Below, piece after piece: positions 6,740 to 14,699 of a stretch of DNA of 64,000 nt; positions within the stretch are counted from its first letter, which is position 1; every line of letters begins with the position of its first letter. Origin of the DNA: Vibrio azureus (GTDB lineage Bacteria > Pseudomonadota > Gammaproteobacteria > Enterobacterales > Vibrionaceae). Position numbers and translations under genes: made by a program. The stretch covers positions 868,001 to 932,000 of the forward strand of contig NZ_CP018617.1 in NCBI RefSeq assembly GCF_002849855.1, read 5' to 3'. The notes beneath the pieces are model-generated. The model saw nothing but the letters and a program-made list of their open reading frames with translations. It was not told the DNA's origin and searched no databases.

Positions 6740-9459
6740 TGTCCGAAAAAATTAACCTCATCCTTAATACTGCGGTAAAGGGTCTTGAGGCGATAACCTC
6801 CACGACCACGGCGACAGAGCGCTTAACCGCGGCATTGGAAAGCCAACGTGGTGAAGTGATTTCACTCAATGGCAAACTCAAGCAGCTCAACGGATTTGAG
6901 TCGGCAAGCAAGCGGGCGGCAAAGTTGGCAGGCCAGCTGGATGAGGCCAAAGACAAGCTGAGTCGCCTTGGCCAAGCGCTGGCCGATAACAAACAGCGAA
7001 CGTCGAGTCTTCGCGGTGAATACAGCAAGACACAAGCGCAGATAAACCAGCTCAACGCGCAAATGAAAAAGGCCTCAGGCGAAGGGGCGAAGGATCTCAA
7101 GCGCCAGCTATTGGAGGCGCAACAGCGGTTAGAGGCGTTAAACGATGAGATCCACCACGGTAAGGTAAAAACCCAAGACTTGAATGCGGCCTACAAAGCG
7201 GCCACCAAACGAGTCACTCAGCTCACAGAGCGCCAACACCAGCAGCGAGACAAACTCAAACGGTTAGGCGCGGCCTTAAAAGAGTCGGGGATCCATACTG
7301 GCCGCTTGAGTGATGAGCAAAAAAGGCTCGAAGCGCAGGCAGAAAAAGCCACCGCAGCGCTTGCCAAGCAAACTCGGCACTTGAAAGAGCGCCAATCGAT
7401 CCAATCTCGCATCGACAGACGTAATGCAACATTGAGTGAGATGGGTGGGCAAGCCACCTCGCTGACCATGGCTGCAGCCCCCATTGCGGCCACGGTGTGG
7501 TCGGCCGTTAAGAACGAAAGTGCCTTCGCGGATGTAAAAAAAGTGGTCGATATGACCCCTGAAGAAGCCGAAGCGATGCGCAGCTGGTCGTTAAAAACCT
7601 CGACGCAAACCCCGATGAGCGCCAATGACATCAACGCGATGTTAGCCGCCGGTGGCCAAAGCGGCATCAAAGACCCAACGCAATTAAAACAGTACGTGCT
7701 CGACGCCGCGCAAATGGGGGTCGCGTTCGATATGGAAGCGAGTCAAGCGGGTGAGACCCTCGCGGTCTTTAAAGCCGCATTAGGCTTAGATCAAAAGGGG
7801 GCCATGGGCTTGGCGGGGCTGGCTAACCATCTATCGAATCACTCGAATGCCAAAGCGAAAGACATTGCCGGCGTAATGGCAAGGCAAGGGGCGTCGGCCA
7901 AGATGGCAGGGTTCTCCGCCAATGAAGCCGCGGCGCTGTCGGCCTCAATGCTCTCTGCGGGGATGGGCGAAGAACGCTCAGCGACCGCATTAAAGAACAT
8001 CTCCGGCCGCCTGACCCTCGGCGACGCTGCGACCAAAGCGCAGCAAAACGCGCTCTCTAGCGTAGGTTTCGATCCCACTCAGCTTGCTGCCTCAATGCAA
8101 AGCGATGCGTCAGGCACCTTATTGCAGGTGCTTGAAGCCATCAAAGACGCGCCATTGGAAGAGCAAAGTGCCTTGATCACGAAAATCTTTGGTGAAGAGG
8201 CGAAAGGCGCGGTGGCGTCGCTGGCCGCGAACACCGGGCTTTTTCGTCAAACCCTTATGTTAGCAAGCCAAGGGCAAGACTTGCATATTCAGTCATTACA
8301 AGACGAATATCAGGCGCGGATCAACACCAGTGAAAACGGCATTGCTCAGTTCATCAACAAGGTGAATCGGCTCAGCGTGATCATTGGGACCGCACTTTTG
8401 CCGGCGCTCAATTGGGTGCTGGAGCCACTAGGTGATGGCATCAACCTCTTGGCCGATTTTGCCGAAGCCAATCAGGGCGTGACCGCTGCCGTCGGGATCG
8501 GCATTGCCGGCTTACTGGCCTTTAAAGGTGCGCTGTTAGCAGGAAAAGCCGCCTCGCTTATCTTTGGCAATACCCTGGATAAAGGGCGCTTATTTCGCAA
8601 AGGATTAAACCAAGAAACGCAGCAAAGTGGCCGGGCTGCGGCCTTTGCCACCAAGCAATTGAGTCGATTGAATCACACCCTGATGCGCATGGGCTCCGGT
8701 CGTGGCGGTATGGGGGCGAACAGGCGCTCACCCTCTCAGAGATCTTCAAACCGGCCGCGATCACGTAACCCATTAGGGCGCGCTTACTCGATGGCCAGCA
8801 CCATGATGACCGCGAACAGAGGGGCATTACCGCTGGCTTTGGGAGGCGGCGCCTTAGCCATGACGCCAGCGGTGGCGATGGCCCAAGACGGCATCGGGTT
8901 GGCAGGCGATCTGGCCCAAGGCGTTGGGAAAACGGGGGTGGGCAAGTTACTTAGACCATTGGATATGGCCATCAGTGCCGGCAACATTGCTACGGCGGTG
9001 TCCGAAGGCGATACCAAAACGGCTTTAGTCGAAAGTGGCGGCCTGCTTGGCAGCATGGGAGGCGCCGGGATCGGGGCAACGATTGGTACCATGATTTTCC
9101 CTGGCGTCGGTACCGTGATAGGTGGCCTCGCTGGGTCGCTATTAGGGGATTTGGGTGGTGAGTTTTTAGGGGGCTGGTTTGGCGATAAGCTTGATACACC
9201 CAGCGATAAGCTGATGGCCTCACAAGCGGTGTCTGAAAAAGTCGTAGAAAAAGAAAAAGCCGGTTCCGCCGTTCGACAGCCCTCCAATGTCAACTTTGAA
9301 ACTCATGTCGCGATCCAAGCGGCGCCGGGTATGGACGAGCAGGCCATTGCGGCCCAGGTCAGCGCTCAAATTGATCAACAACTCAAGGCTCAATATCACT
9401 CGCTCACGGGGCTGACCATCGACGAATCCATTCAGGTATCGGCCATTGATAGAGGTTAA
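6739..9459 (+). CDS. T: Phage tail tape measure protein
   Basis: 906 residues, the longest tail gene, as expected for a length-determining tape measure. Residues about 1-230 are coiled coil (repeats of RLEALNDE, TERQHQQRDKLKRL). The central segment (SAVKNESAFADVKKVVDM.., SANDINAMLAAGGQSG) is the TP901-type core, with motifs such as GLANHLSNHSNAKAKDIAG. Hydrophobic, glycine-rich stretches near residues 580-610, 690-715 and 770-815 could insert into the membrane during DNA entry. The tail assembly chaperone precedes it and U, X, D follow without gaps. Confidence 0.92.
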   Translation: MSEKINLILNTAVKGLEAITSTTTATERLTAALESQRGEVISLNGKLKQLNGFESASKRAAKLAGQLDEAKDKLSRLGQALADNKQRTSSLRGEYSKTQAQINQLNAQMKKASGEGAKDLKRQLLEAQQRLEALNDEIHHGKVKTQDLNAAYKAATKRVTQLTERQHQQRDKLKRLGAALKESGIHTGRLSDEQKRLEAQAEKATAALAKQTRHLKERQSIQSRIDRRNATLSEMGGQATSLTMAAAPIAATVWSAVKNESAFADVKKVVDMTPEEAEAMRSWSLKTSTQTPMSANDINAMLAAGGQSGIKDPTQLKQYVLDAAQMGVAFDMEASQAGETLAVFKAALGLDQKGAMGLAGLANHLSNHSNAKAKDIAGVMARQGASAKMAGFSANEAAALSASMLSAGMGEERSATALKNISGRLTLGDAATKAQQNALSSVGFDPTQLAASMQSDASGTLLQVLEAIKDAPLEEQSALITKIFGEEAKGAVASLAANTGLFRQTLMLASQGQDLHIQSLQDEYQARINTSENGIAQFINKVNRLSVIIGTALLPALNWVLEPLGDGINLLADFAEANQGVTAAVGIGIAGLLAFKGALLAGKAASLIFGNTLDKGRLFRKGLNQETQQSGRAAAFATKQLSRLNHTLMRMGSGRGGMGANRRSPSQRSSNRPRSRNPLGRAYSMASTMMTANRGALPLALGGGALAMTPAVAMAQDGIGLAGDLAQGVGKTGVGKLLRPLDMAISAGNIATAVSEGDTKTALVESGGLLGSMGGAGIGATIGTMIFPGVGTVIGGLAGSLLGDLGGEFLGGWFGDKLDTPSDKLMASQAVSEKVVEKEKAGSAVRQPSNVNFETHVAIQAAPGMDEQAIAAQVSAQIDQQLKAQYHSLTGLTIDESIQVSAIDRG

Positions 9460-9461
9460 CC

Positions 9462-9830
9462 ATGCATCATTTAGTGATTGGAGAGTGTGTGTTTTCGGTG
9501 GGCGATAAAACGCCCATCACCCAGTTTGATAGAACCACGGCCGGCGCTTATTCTGAAGTGGGCCTGATTGATAACGCCCGTTCAGAGCGAACGGGCCGAC
9601 CACTGGAAACGATAGACATCCGTGCCAAATGGCTTCAATACAGCGCAGCGCAATCGGTGGATGCGATCCGTGCTTTGATTGATGAGCCGCAACAAGTCAG
9701 TGATGGTCAAGGGTTTAACCTTGGCCGCTGGACCATCAAGCAGATCAAAGAAGGGCGCAGTGAGCTCATCCATGATGGCCGCGCCATGGTCACCGAGGTG
9801 TCGTTGCAATTGTTGGAGTTTCGAGAATGA
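9462..9830 (+). CDS. U: P2 gpU-like tail terminator protein
   Basis: 122 residues with the gpU layout: LVIGECVFSV at the start, a central RPLETIDIRAKW, and GRWTIKQIKEGRSELIHDG near the C-terminus. GpU-family proteins cap the tail tube and bind the head-proximal end. Three bases separate it from the tape measure stop, and its stop overlaps the X start by 4 bases. Confidence 0.85.
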   Translation: MHHLVIGECVFSVGDKTPITQFDRTTAGAYSEVGLIDNARSERTGRPLETIDIRAKWLQYSAAQSVDAIRALIDEPQQVSDGQGFNLGRWTIKQIKEGRSELIHDGRAMVTEVSLQLLEFRE

Positions 9831-10030
9831 AAGTATGGGCCCGTAAAGGGGAATTAATCACTGATTTGTTGTTTAAACACGCCAGGCAAGACAGCGACCC
9901 ATTAGAGGTCGAGTTTTATCGCCTGAATCCACATGTCCGTGGGGATATCTTCACGGCCGATACCGAGGTTCAACTGCCTGAGTTACTCACGGTCGAACCC
10001 ACTCAATCTGTAACGAGGTCTTGGGACTGA
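9827..10030 (+). CDS. X: P2 gpX-like tail protein (LysM-like)
   Basis: 67 residues, exactly the size of P2 gpX. The sequence pattern (GELITDLLFKH, EFYRLNPHVRG, LPELLTVEP) is the short Phage_tail_X motif, which is LysM-like and found near baseplate hub proteins. It overlaps U by ATGA and D by TGATG, as in P2. Confidence 0.85.
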   Translation: MKVWARKGELITDLLFKHARQDSDPLEVEFYRLNPHVRGDIFTADTEVQLPELLTVEPTQSVTRSWD

Positions 10031-11004
10031 TGCTCAAACTTATTGGTAAACACAGCGAATGGATATTGGCTCGCCTTAAATCTTGGCGCCTCTCTGATGG
10101 CAACGGCATCGAGGGGGATAGCCTGACATTAACCATTAACTCGGATGATATCGACGGCATTCCCCCGAAAGGAGAAAAGTACTCGGTCTATTTAGGGGAG
10201 GTGCTGCGCGATGAGTTTCAAATATCGAAACGCTCCATTTGCTTACACCCCCGAGAAGTGACGTTGGTGCTCTCTGTTGCCCCGTTCCACATTAAAGACC
10301 AAACCGGTTATCGAGAGCGTCAATCGATGAGCTGGGACAAGACCACCTTAGCGCAAGTCGTCGCCGATACGGTCACCCCACATGGCTTTCAAGCTTTTGT
10401 CCATCCGAGATTACAAAAAATTGAAATCGCACATCTTGATCGCACCGATGAAAGCACCCCGGCGTTTTTGCACCGATTGGCCAAGCACTATGATGCGGTT
10501 GCCAAACCCGTCGATGGCCGTTTTATTTTTGCGCCCAAAGGGGAAGCGAGAAGTGCCAGTGGTAAAGCGATTGAAACGGTGACGTTGTCACAACCTGACG
10601 ATAACCAACCCCAGCGACCGAACGTCATTAATGTCAGCATTGATCTCGATGGCCGAACCGAGGTGACCGGTGTGAAGGCGTTTTATCTTTCGACCGAGAA
10701 TGGCACGCGTCAGGAAGTGAAAAAGGGCAAGGCGCCATTTAAAGTGATCGGCAAAGACAAAAACAGTCAACAAGAAGCCGAGCAAGCCTGCGCGAGTGAA
10801 CTGAGAAAAATGCAGCGAGAGGGACGAAAGCTCACTATCGACGCGCCGCCAAACCCTGCTGCCTTTGCCGAAGGGCTCTTGATCCTAGACAGCACCTTCC
10901 CCAAAGCCTTTCAAGGGACGTGTTCCATTGATAGCGTGTCATTCTCAGGCCAAGGGCTACAGCCAAGAAGAATGAACATTACCGCTACGTTAACAGGAGA
11001 GTAG
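10030..11004 (+). CDS. D: Phage late control protein D / baseplate hub (gpD)
   Basis: 324 residues from the ATG at 10030, which overlaps the X stop (TGATG); an in-frame TTG at 10021 is possible but less likely. The gpD pattern is clear: DGNGIEGDSLTLTI near the N-terminus, then YSVYLGEVLRDEFQIS, and a middle HLDRTDESTPAFLHRLAKHYDAVAKPVDGRFIF. In P2 gpD is the hub, related to T4 gp27 and VgrG, that holds the spike. This is the last tail gene; the integrase begins after 1 base. Confidence 0.88.
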   Translation: MLKLIGKHSEWILARLKSWRLSDGNGIEGDSLTLTINSDDIDGIPPKGEKYSVYLGEVLRDEFQISKRSICLHPREVTLVLSVAPFHIKDQTGYRERQSMSWDKTTLAQVVADTVTPHGFQAFVHPRLQKIEIAHLDRTDESTPAFLHRLAKHYDAVAKPVDGRFIFAPKGEARSASGKAIETVTLSQPDDNQPQRPNVINVSIDLDGRTEVTGVKAFYLSTENGTRQEVKKGKAPFKVIGKDKNSQQEAEQACASELRKMQREGRKLTIDAPPNPAAFAEGLLILDSTFPKAFQGTCSIDSVSFSGQGLQPRRMNITATLTGE

Positions 11005-11005
11005 G

Positions 11006-12280
11006 ATGTTAACGTCAAATGCTGCCGTGCATCTGCCTGCGACCGTGCGTTGTAAGATCTCAGAGGCGCAGATCAAGCGATATGCCAGACGCCTTCATGT
11101 CAGACAGCTGAAAGATGACCGATATTCGGTGTACTTTCGCTATAAGAAAAACCGAGTGCAAGGCTCTTGGGTCTTTTATGAGTACAAAGATGGCAAGCAA
11201 AGCGCCCATGTGTTTGGCAAATACCCCAACTTAAGCGCGAAAGACGTCCCCGAGGTGGTTGAGCACATCGCCAAGCAGCGCTCAGTGGGGATCACAACAC
11301 GCGCGAATGAATTTACCACCGTCGATGAGCTGCTGATTTGGTATTTAGATATGGAGACGCGAAATCGACACTTATCGAGAGATCGACTGAATTCGCTTAA
11401 GCCCATGGTGGATGCCCACCTGATTTCTCGTCTGCATGGTGTAAAGATAGCGGGCCTGTCCCACCGTGAAATTGAACAGCAATTGATGAAGCCGTTACGC
11501 GAACAGCAGTATTCCATCAGTTATATTCGCTCGATATTTCAGGTGTTAAAGGTGGCCTTCAACCGGGCAAGAAAAATCAACAAAATCGGCCATAATCCGC
11601 TCAATGACATGATCTTCACTGACTTTGTCAAAGCCAGAATCCAGCCAAAGGGATGCAGTTTGCTGGTTGGGCAGACAGCAGAGTTATTGGTGCAGTTTGG
11701 GCAAGCTGAGCCTTTAACGCGCATGTTATGTTTGATGATGCTCAGCCATGGCACACGCATTGGGGAAACGCGCAAATCAAAATGGTGCAACATTTGTTTT
11801 ATCACCAAGCAGTGGAAAATTCCGATGCGGGACACCAAGACCAGAAAAGAGATCGTCTATCCATTAACCGATGAATGGGTGTGTTTGCTTAAGGCCTACA
11901 AAGCCTGGCAATTGGCGCATCATTATAAAGGCAACCATCTCTTTCCCGCCTCACCGCGAGATCGAAGCCCAATCTCAAGCACGGTGGCCAATCAGATGAT
12001 CAGAGCCATCGCGCATGGCCACTGGACCGCACACGATTTAAGAAAGTTAGCACGCACCGTGTGGGCCGATATAGGCATTGATTATCTGGTTGCAGAGACT
12101 CTACTGAATCATGCCAAAAACAAAATGGATCAAACGTATATCCACACGCATATAGAGCTGCAGAAATCAGAAGCACTCAAAGCCTATCATTTGTGGTTAA
12201 AAAATTGCTGGCGAACCTGTTTTATACCTGATTTTCAAAAAACGTTCCTCTTAATAAACGCAAATGAAATCAGTGATTAA
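11006..12280 (+). CDS. int: Prophage tyrosine recombinase (integrase)
   Basis: 424 residues. An arm-binding-type N-terminus (YSVYFRYKKNRVQGSW, HVFGKYPNLSAKDV) and a SAM-like core-binding domain precede the catalytic domain, which has R251 (HGTRIGE), H343-x-x-R346 (HDLRKL), H369 (LLNHAKN) and Y378 (QTYIHTH). These are the full set for a tyrosine recombinase that catalyses integration at att. It starts one base after gene D and shares the late operon's direction, with AGGAG just upstream. In P2 int lies on the opposite strand beyond ogr, so this layout is different. No excisionase-like gene is obvious beside it. Confidence 0.93.
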   Translation: MLTSNAAVHLPATVRCKISEAQIKRYARRLHVRQLKDDRYSVYFRYKKNRVQGSWVFYEYKDGKQSAHVFGKYPNLSAKDVPEVVEHIAKQRSVGITTRANEFTTVDELLIWYLDMETRNRHLSRDRLNSLKPMVDAHLISRLHGVKIAGLSHREIEQQLMKPLREQQYSISYIRSIFQVLKVAFNRARKINKIGHNPLNDMIFTDFVKARIQPKGCSLLVGQTAELLVQFGQAEPLTRMLCLMMLSHGTRIGETRKSKWCNICFITKQWKIPMRDTKTRKEIVYPLTDEWVCLLKAYKAWQLAHHYKGNHLFPASPRDRSPISSTVANQMIRAIAHGHWTAHDLRKLARTVWADIGIDYLVAETLLNHAKNKMDQTYIHTHIELQKSEALKAYHLWLKNCWRTCFIPDFQKTFLLINANEISD

Positions 12281-12318
12281 CCTCCACTCAAAATATAATC
12301 GCTGCGGACAGTATTACT

Positions 12319-12615
12319 ATGGGTAAATTTGGGGTAAAAGGTGACCTGAATCACAATTTAGTGGCCGAGGCGCAACGTGATCCTCACCAAGTGAAATGGT
12401 TGAAGCTGAGCAAGACACAATTACGCGTCTTGGATTCGATAGAGCAGGGTGAAGAAGTTACAGCGCAACTTATTTCTAAACGATGCGATTTGTCACCAAG
12501 TTGGGCAAGTTCGAATTTGAGAAGTTTAAATGAGAGATGTTACCTAACAAGAAGACATATTGGTTTAGATTGTGGGGGCATGGAGTTTCACTATCGTCGT
12601 TTAATGCCCCTGTGA
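12319..12615 (+). CDS. Winged-helix DNA-binding protein
   Basis: 98 residues. A winged-helix pattern runs from residue 28 (LSKTQLRVLDSIEQGEEVTAQLISKRC, then SWASSNLRSLNERCYLTRRHIG), resembling MarR-like or phage regulator folds. The C-terminus FHYRRLMPL is short, so there is little besides the DNA-binding module. It lies 39 bases after the integrase. It could regulate int, the nearby antirepressor, or act as a directionality factor; none of these can be settled here. Confidence 0.55.
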   Translation: MGKFGVKGDLNHNLVAEAQRDPHQVKWLKLSKTQLRVLDSIEQGEEVTAQLISKRCDLSPSWASSNLRSLNERCYLTRRHIGLDCGGMEFHYRRLMPL

Positions 12616-12953
12616 TGATGAAAGCTTAAAAAGGATCTTAAAAGTATCTATATAAAACAATTACATAGGTTCTTCTGGATCCTTCAAGTTAGCAAACGAG
12701 GCAACTGCTCGTGAAATAAAAATTTTTCGGGACGTATGGCCACCACCACCTCTAAAGAGATTTATGTGGTATTCAGTCGAACTTTTATTGAGCGTGATGC
12801 ATAACGCTCTATCAAGACAAGCTTTTGGTGCAAAGTTTAGTTGAGTGTTATGCTAAACTGATCTTCTCTCTAAATGATTCTCCATAAAATGTATTTAATT
12901 GAAAAAAATTTTTGTATAAAATTATCTACATTATTGTTTTTAATAATCTTTTT
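12616..12953. other. AT-rich gap at the prophage right end
   Basis: 338 bases with no convincing gene. A 22-codon ORF (12736-12804) without a good ribosome site reads MATTTSKEIYVVFSRT... and may be a decayed fragment. A run of A/T (12895-12960) precedes the secreted protein gene. No tRNA or terminator seen. Confidence 0.5.
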
Positions 12954-13340
12954 ATGCTAAAAATCATTTTAATCGTTGTGTCAATAATATTTACTTTTTG
13001 CGTTCAGGCTAACACGCTGGTTACAACCCATTTATTATGTGCGAATGATAAGGGTACAGAGTGGGATTGGGCCAATTGGAGTAACGGGGATTATATAGAG
13101 TTAAAAGGATACTGGGGGTCTCTACAGTATAAAGGAAAGTGGATTGGTTATTTTACTGTAGATAACAAACAATATGAGCTTTTGAGTGAATGTTCTTGTT
13201 TTACTGAGCAGTGTCTTAATTATTTCCCTCATCCCGCCGATGCTCTCAATAATTATTGGTATTTAATTAGAAATGCTGACACAAAGAAATTTTCAGGGGG
13301 CTATTACACTAAGTTCAATTATAACCCTTTCCCAACATAA
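12954..13340 (+). CDS. Small secreted cysteine-containing protein (unknown)
   Basis: 128 residues from the ATG at 12954; an in-frame TTG at 12912 would put extra hydrophobic residues before the signal. MLKIILIVVSIIFTFCVQA is a signal peptide. The mature part (about 108 residues) has four cysteines (LLCAND, ECSCFTEQC) and many aromatic residues (TEWDWANWSNGDYIEL), suggesting a small disulphide-bonded beta protein. The surroundings are strongly AT-rich compared with the tail genes, so it is probably a prophage cargo (moron) gene. No family recognised. Confidence 0.55.
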   Translation: MLKIILIVVSIIFTFCVQANTLVTTHLLCANDKGTEWDWANWSNGDYIELKGYWGSLQYKGKWIGYFTVDNKQYELLSECSCFTEQCLNYFPHPADALNNYWYLIRNADTKKFSGGYYTKFNYNPFPT

Positions 13341-13364
13341 TTATGCAAATATACCTCATCGGTC

Positions 13365-13399
13365 AAAAAAGGCGCTCCAATAATTTGAGCGCCTCTTTT
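13365..13399. terminator. Bidirectional terminator, copy 1 of a duplicated phnA-type terminator
   Basis: GGCGCTC (13371-13377) pairs with GAGCGCC (13387-13393), with A6 on the left and TCTTTT on the right, so it can act on both strands. It closes both the secreted protein gene (plus) and the antirepressor gene (minus). The same hairpin and flanks recur at 14645-14680. Confidence 0.8.
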
Positions 13400-13428
13400 A
13401 AATCTTCACGAAAAACAACAACGACTTC

Positions 13429-13442
13429 TTACGGCAATATTC
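13429..13442. repeat. Direct repeat, candidate attachment core (left copy)
   Basis: TTACGGCAATATTC here is identical to 14707-14720, where it forms the 3' end of a phnA-like gene. The homology extends through the neighbouring terminator (13365-13428 versus 14645-14706). Here the bases overlap the stop codon of the antirepressor. Confidence 0.6.
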
Positions 13443-14034
13443 ACCAACTTTTTCCCTTTGCCGATAATAATTCAGCCAATCTACAATTTGCAGTTTCGGC
13501 AATTCTTGCATAGTCCTCAATAGAAAAGTATCCAGGCTCATTCAGCAGCTCATGAAGCTTTGAACGCTCAAAGACCGTTACGTCATTGCCAACTGGAATA
13601 ACACCGATCACACGGCCGTTTTCTAATGTCATTAAAAGTTTGGTAGTAGTGGAGATAGGACTTGAGGGAGGGAGTTGGTTGGTTTCTTGATTCCAGTGTC
13701 GCCAGAGAACATCGTCACATTCGGTTTGGTATTGGATGACTTTATCGCGAATTTCTCTACGTATTCGACTAGGTTGCAGTGTTTGGAGCCAACCAAAGAG
13801 TTTTCGAAGTGGGATGCAGATACGTTCACGAGGTTTGTTATCAGAAGCAACCATGGTCATTATGACCATGGTCCAGCGTTCGGAGTTCCCAGTTAACTTT
13901 CTATACTGTGTTTTCCAATTTAAACCAATGCCTTCGACAATGGGTTTCATTGGTATGTAAGGTTCGTTGTTGTACTCAACGACCAATAGATTAGAACCGT
14001 AGAAAGGGACAATGACTTGATGATTGTTCGGCAT
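13441..14034 (-). CDS. Phage antirepressor with P22_AR_N domain
   Basis: 197 residues from the ATG at 14034, which follows GGAGG by 5 bases. The N-terminal ~110 residues are a P22_AR_N domain: VIVPFYGSNLLVVEYNNEPY, PMKPIVEGIGLNWKTQYRKL, then ICIPLRKLFGWLQTLQPSR and YQTECDDVLWRHW. The C-terminal part (LENGRVIGVIPVGNDV..) is unassigned. Such proteins inactivate prophage repressors. The frame is open upstream to 14232 through a sequence resembling Ash/Icd-like phage ORFs, but that stretch is better explained as a C4-type RNA. Its Shine-Dalgarno is part of a complementary set, so translation is probably antisense-controlled. Confidence 0.82.
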   Translation of the reverse strand: MPNNHQVIVPFYGSNLLVVEYNNEPYIPMKPIVEGIGLNWKTQYRKLTGNSERWTMVIMTMVASDNKPRERICIPLRKLFGWLQTLQPSRIRREIRDKVIQYQTECDDVLWRHWNQETNQLPPSSPISTTTKLLMTLENGRVIGVIPVGNDVTVFERSKLHELLNEPGYFSIEDYARIAETANCRLAELLSAKGKSW

Positions 14035-14089
14035 AAATGCCTCCGATGCAATGAGATTGAACATTGACCACTCAAAGGGACCAAACTTT

Positions 14090-14200
14090 GGTGGCGGACT
14101 GAACTGGGTTGGTCCTACCGCTGCATCGGAAGCGGCCAGCCTAAGCTGCCCAATCCAGCCCACCATAATACAGATGTGCGGATTCTGTGCGTAAAAAAAC
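14090..14200 (-). ncRNA. c4: C4-type antisense RNA (P1/P4 immunity RNA family)
   Basis: On the minus strand this segment holds CCGATGCA (b', 14129-14122) and GGACCAA (a', 14115-14109). Targets lie upstream: TTGGTCC (a1, 14260-14254) and TGCATCGG (b1, 14231-14224). They recur downstream: TTGGTCC (a2, 14084-14078) and TGCATCGG (b2, 14050-14043). The order a1-b1-b'-a'-a2-b2 is that of phage P1 c4. b' pairs with b2 over 12 bases (one G-U), covering the GGAGG of the antirepressor. In P1 the processed C4 RNA blocks translation of icd and so ant expression. Exact RNA ends are estimated. Confidence 0.72.
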
Positions 14201-14213
14201 CAGCAAGAGCTGG
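14193..14213 (-). terminator. Intrinsic terminator or processing hairpin in the C4 leader
   Basis: On the minus strand CCAGC-TCTT-GCTGG (14213-14200) is followed by TTTTTTT (14199-14193). It lies between target b1 and the C4 core. It could stop the leader transcript early or mark the C4 5' end. Confidence 0.6.
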
Positions 14214-14284
14214 CGTATACACACCGATGCAAGAGATTTAACTCTAAAGCGGGGGACCAATCCCGTCACTGGATTTTGCCAGTG

Positions 14285-14352
14285 AACTCAAATTATGAGC
14301 CTAGAGATACATTAAATCAAGATATGCTTTTGGGGCGATTGGTAAGACCAAT
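14285..14352 (-). promoter_or_regulatory. Leader promoter with PdhR/LldR-like palindrome
   Basis: On the minus strand TTGATT (14320-14315) and CATAAT (14297-14292) are spaced 17 bases, suitable for a sigma-70 promoter of the C4-antirepressor transcript. Just upstream lies ATTGGT-AAG-ACCAAT (14352-14338), a perfect palindrome matching the GntR-family PdhR/LldR consensus. A 5' stem-loop TCACTGG/CCAGTGA follows at 14284-14266. Regulator identity is inferred. Confidence 0.5.
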
Positions 14353-14393
14353 TTTAGTCTTTGGGGCGTTTTTGGGGCTTTTGGGGCTTTTTG
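14328..14393. repeat. GGGG-rich direct repeat, copy 1
   Basis: Contains 42 bases identical to the copy at 14551-14609, starting GGTAAGACCAATTTTAG and ending in iterated TTTGGGGC units. Four GGGG tracts could form a G-quadruplex. Overlaps the palindromic operator candidate. Confidence 0.75.
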
Positions 14394-14550
14394 ATTACAA
14401 GCACATGGGACAATTGAATAAATTTGCTCACTTTATTAGCAGGATTTAGGACAAATTTACGTGCATTCATCTGAACCTTTGTTCTTTTTTAATTTAATAT
14501 TATCAGACATTTAGACGTAATGACCCACAGAAAAAAAATTATCACGATTC

Positions 14551-14609
14551 TTTGGGGCAGTCGGTAAGACCAATTTTAGTCTTTGGGGCGTTTTTGGGGC
14601 TTTTTGGGG
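14551..14609. repeat. GGGG-rich direct repeat, copy 2
   Basis: Second copy of the unit at 14328-14393, 220 bases away. Here the palindrome is damaged on one side (GTCGGT-AAG-ACCAAT). The 160 bases between copies hold no gene that I can support. Confidence 0.75.
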
Positions 14610-14644
14610 TCAAACTGGCCAAATTCAGCCCATTTTTTCGATAA

Positions 14645-14680
14645 AAAAAAGGCGCTCTAACAATCTGAGCGCCTCTCTTA
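14645..14680 (-). terminator. Terminator of the phnA-like gene (copy 2)
   Basis: GGCGCTC (14651-14657) and GAGCGCC (14667-14673), with eight A on the left (U run on the minus strand). Same unit as 13365-13399. Confidence 0.85.
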
Positions 14681-14699
14681 AATCTCACTAAAACAATGA

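Noticed and set aside
12736..12804. 22-codon ORF between the winged-helix and secreted protein genes
   Set aside because: No proper ribosome site and no domain; could be a gene relic but cannot be supported.
14035..14232. In-frame N-terminal extension of the antirepressor, resembling Ash/Icd-like phage proteins
   Set aside because: It spans the C4-type complementary motifs and an intrinsic hairpin; the ATG at 14034 has an excellent GGAGG. The extension is better read as RNA.
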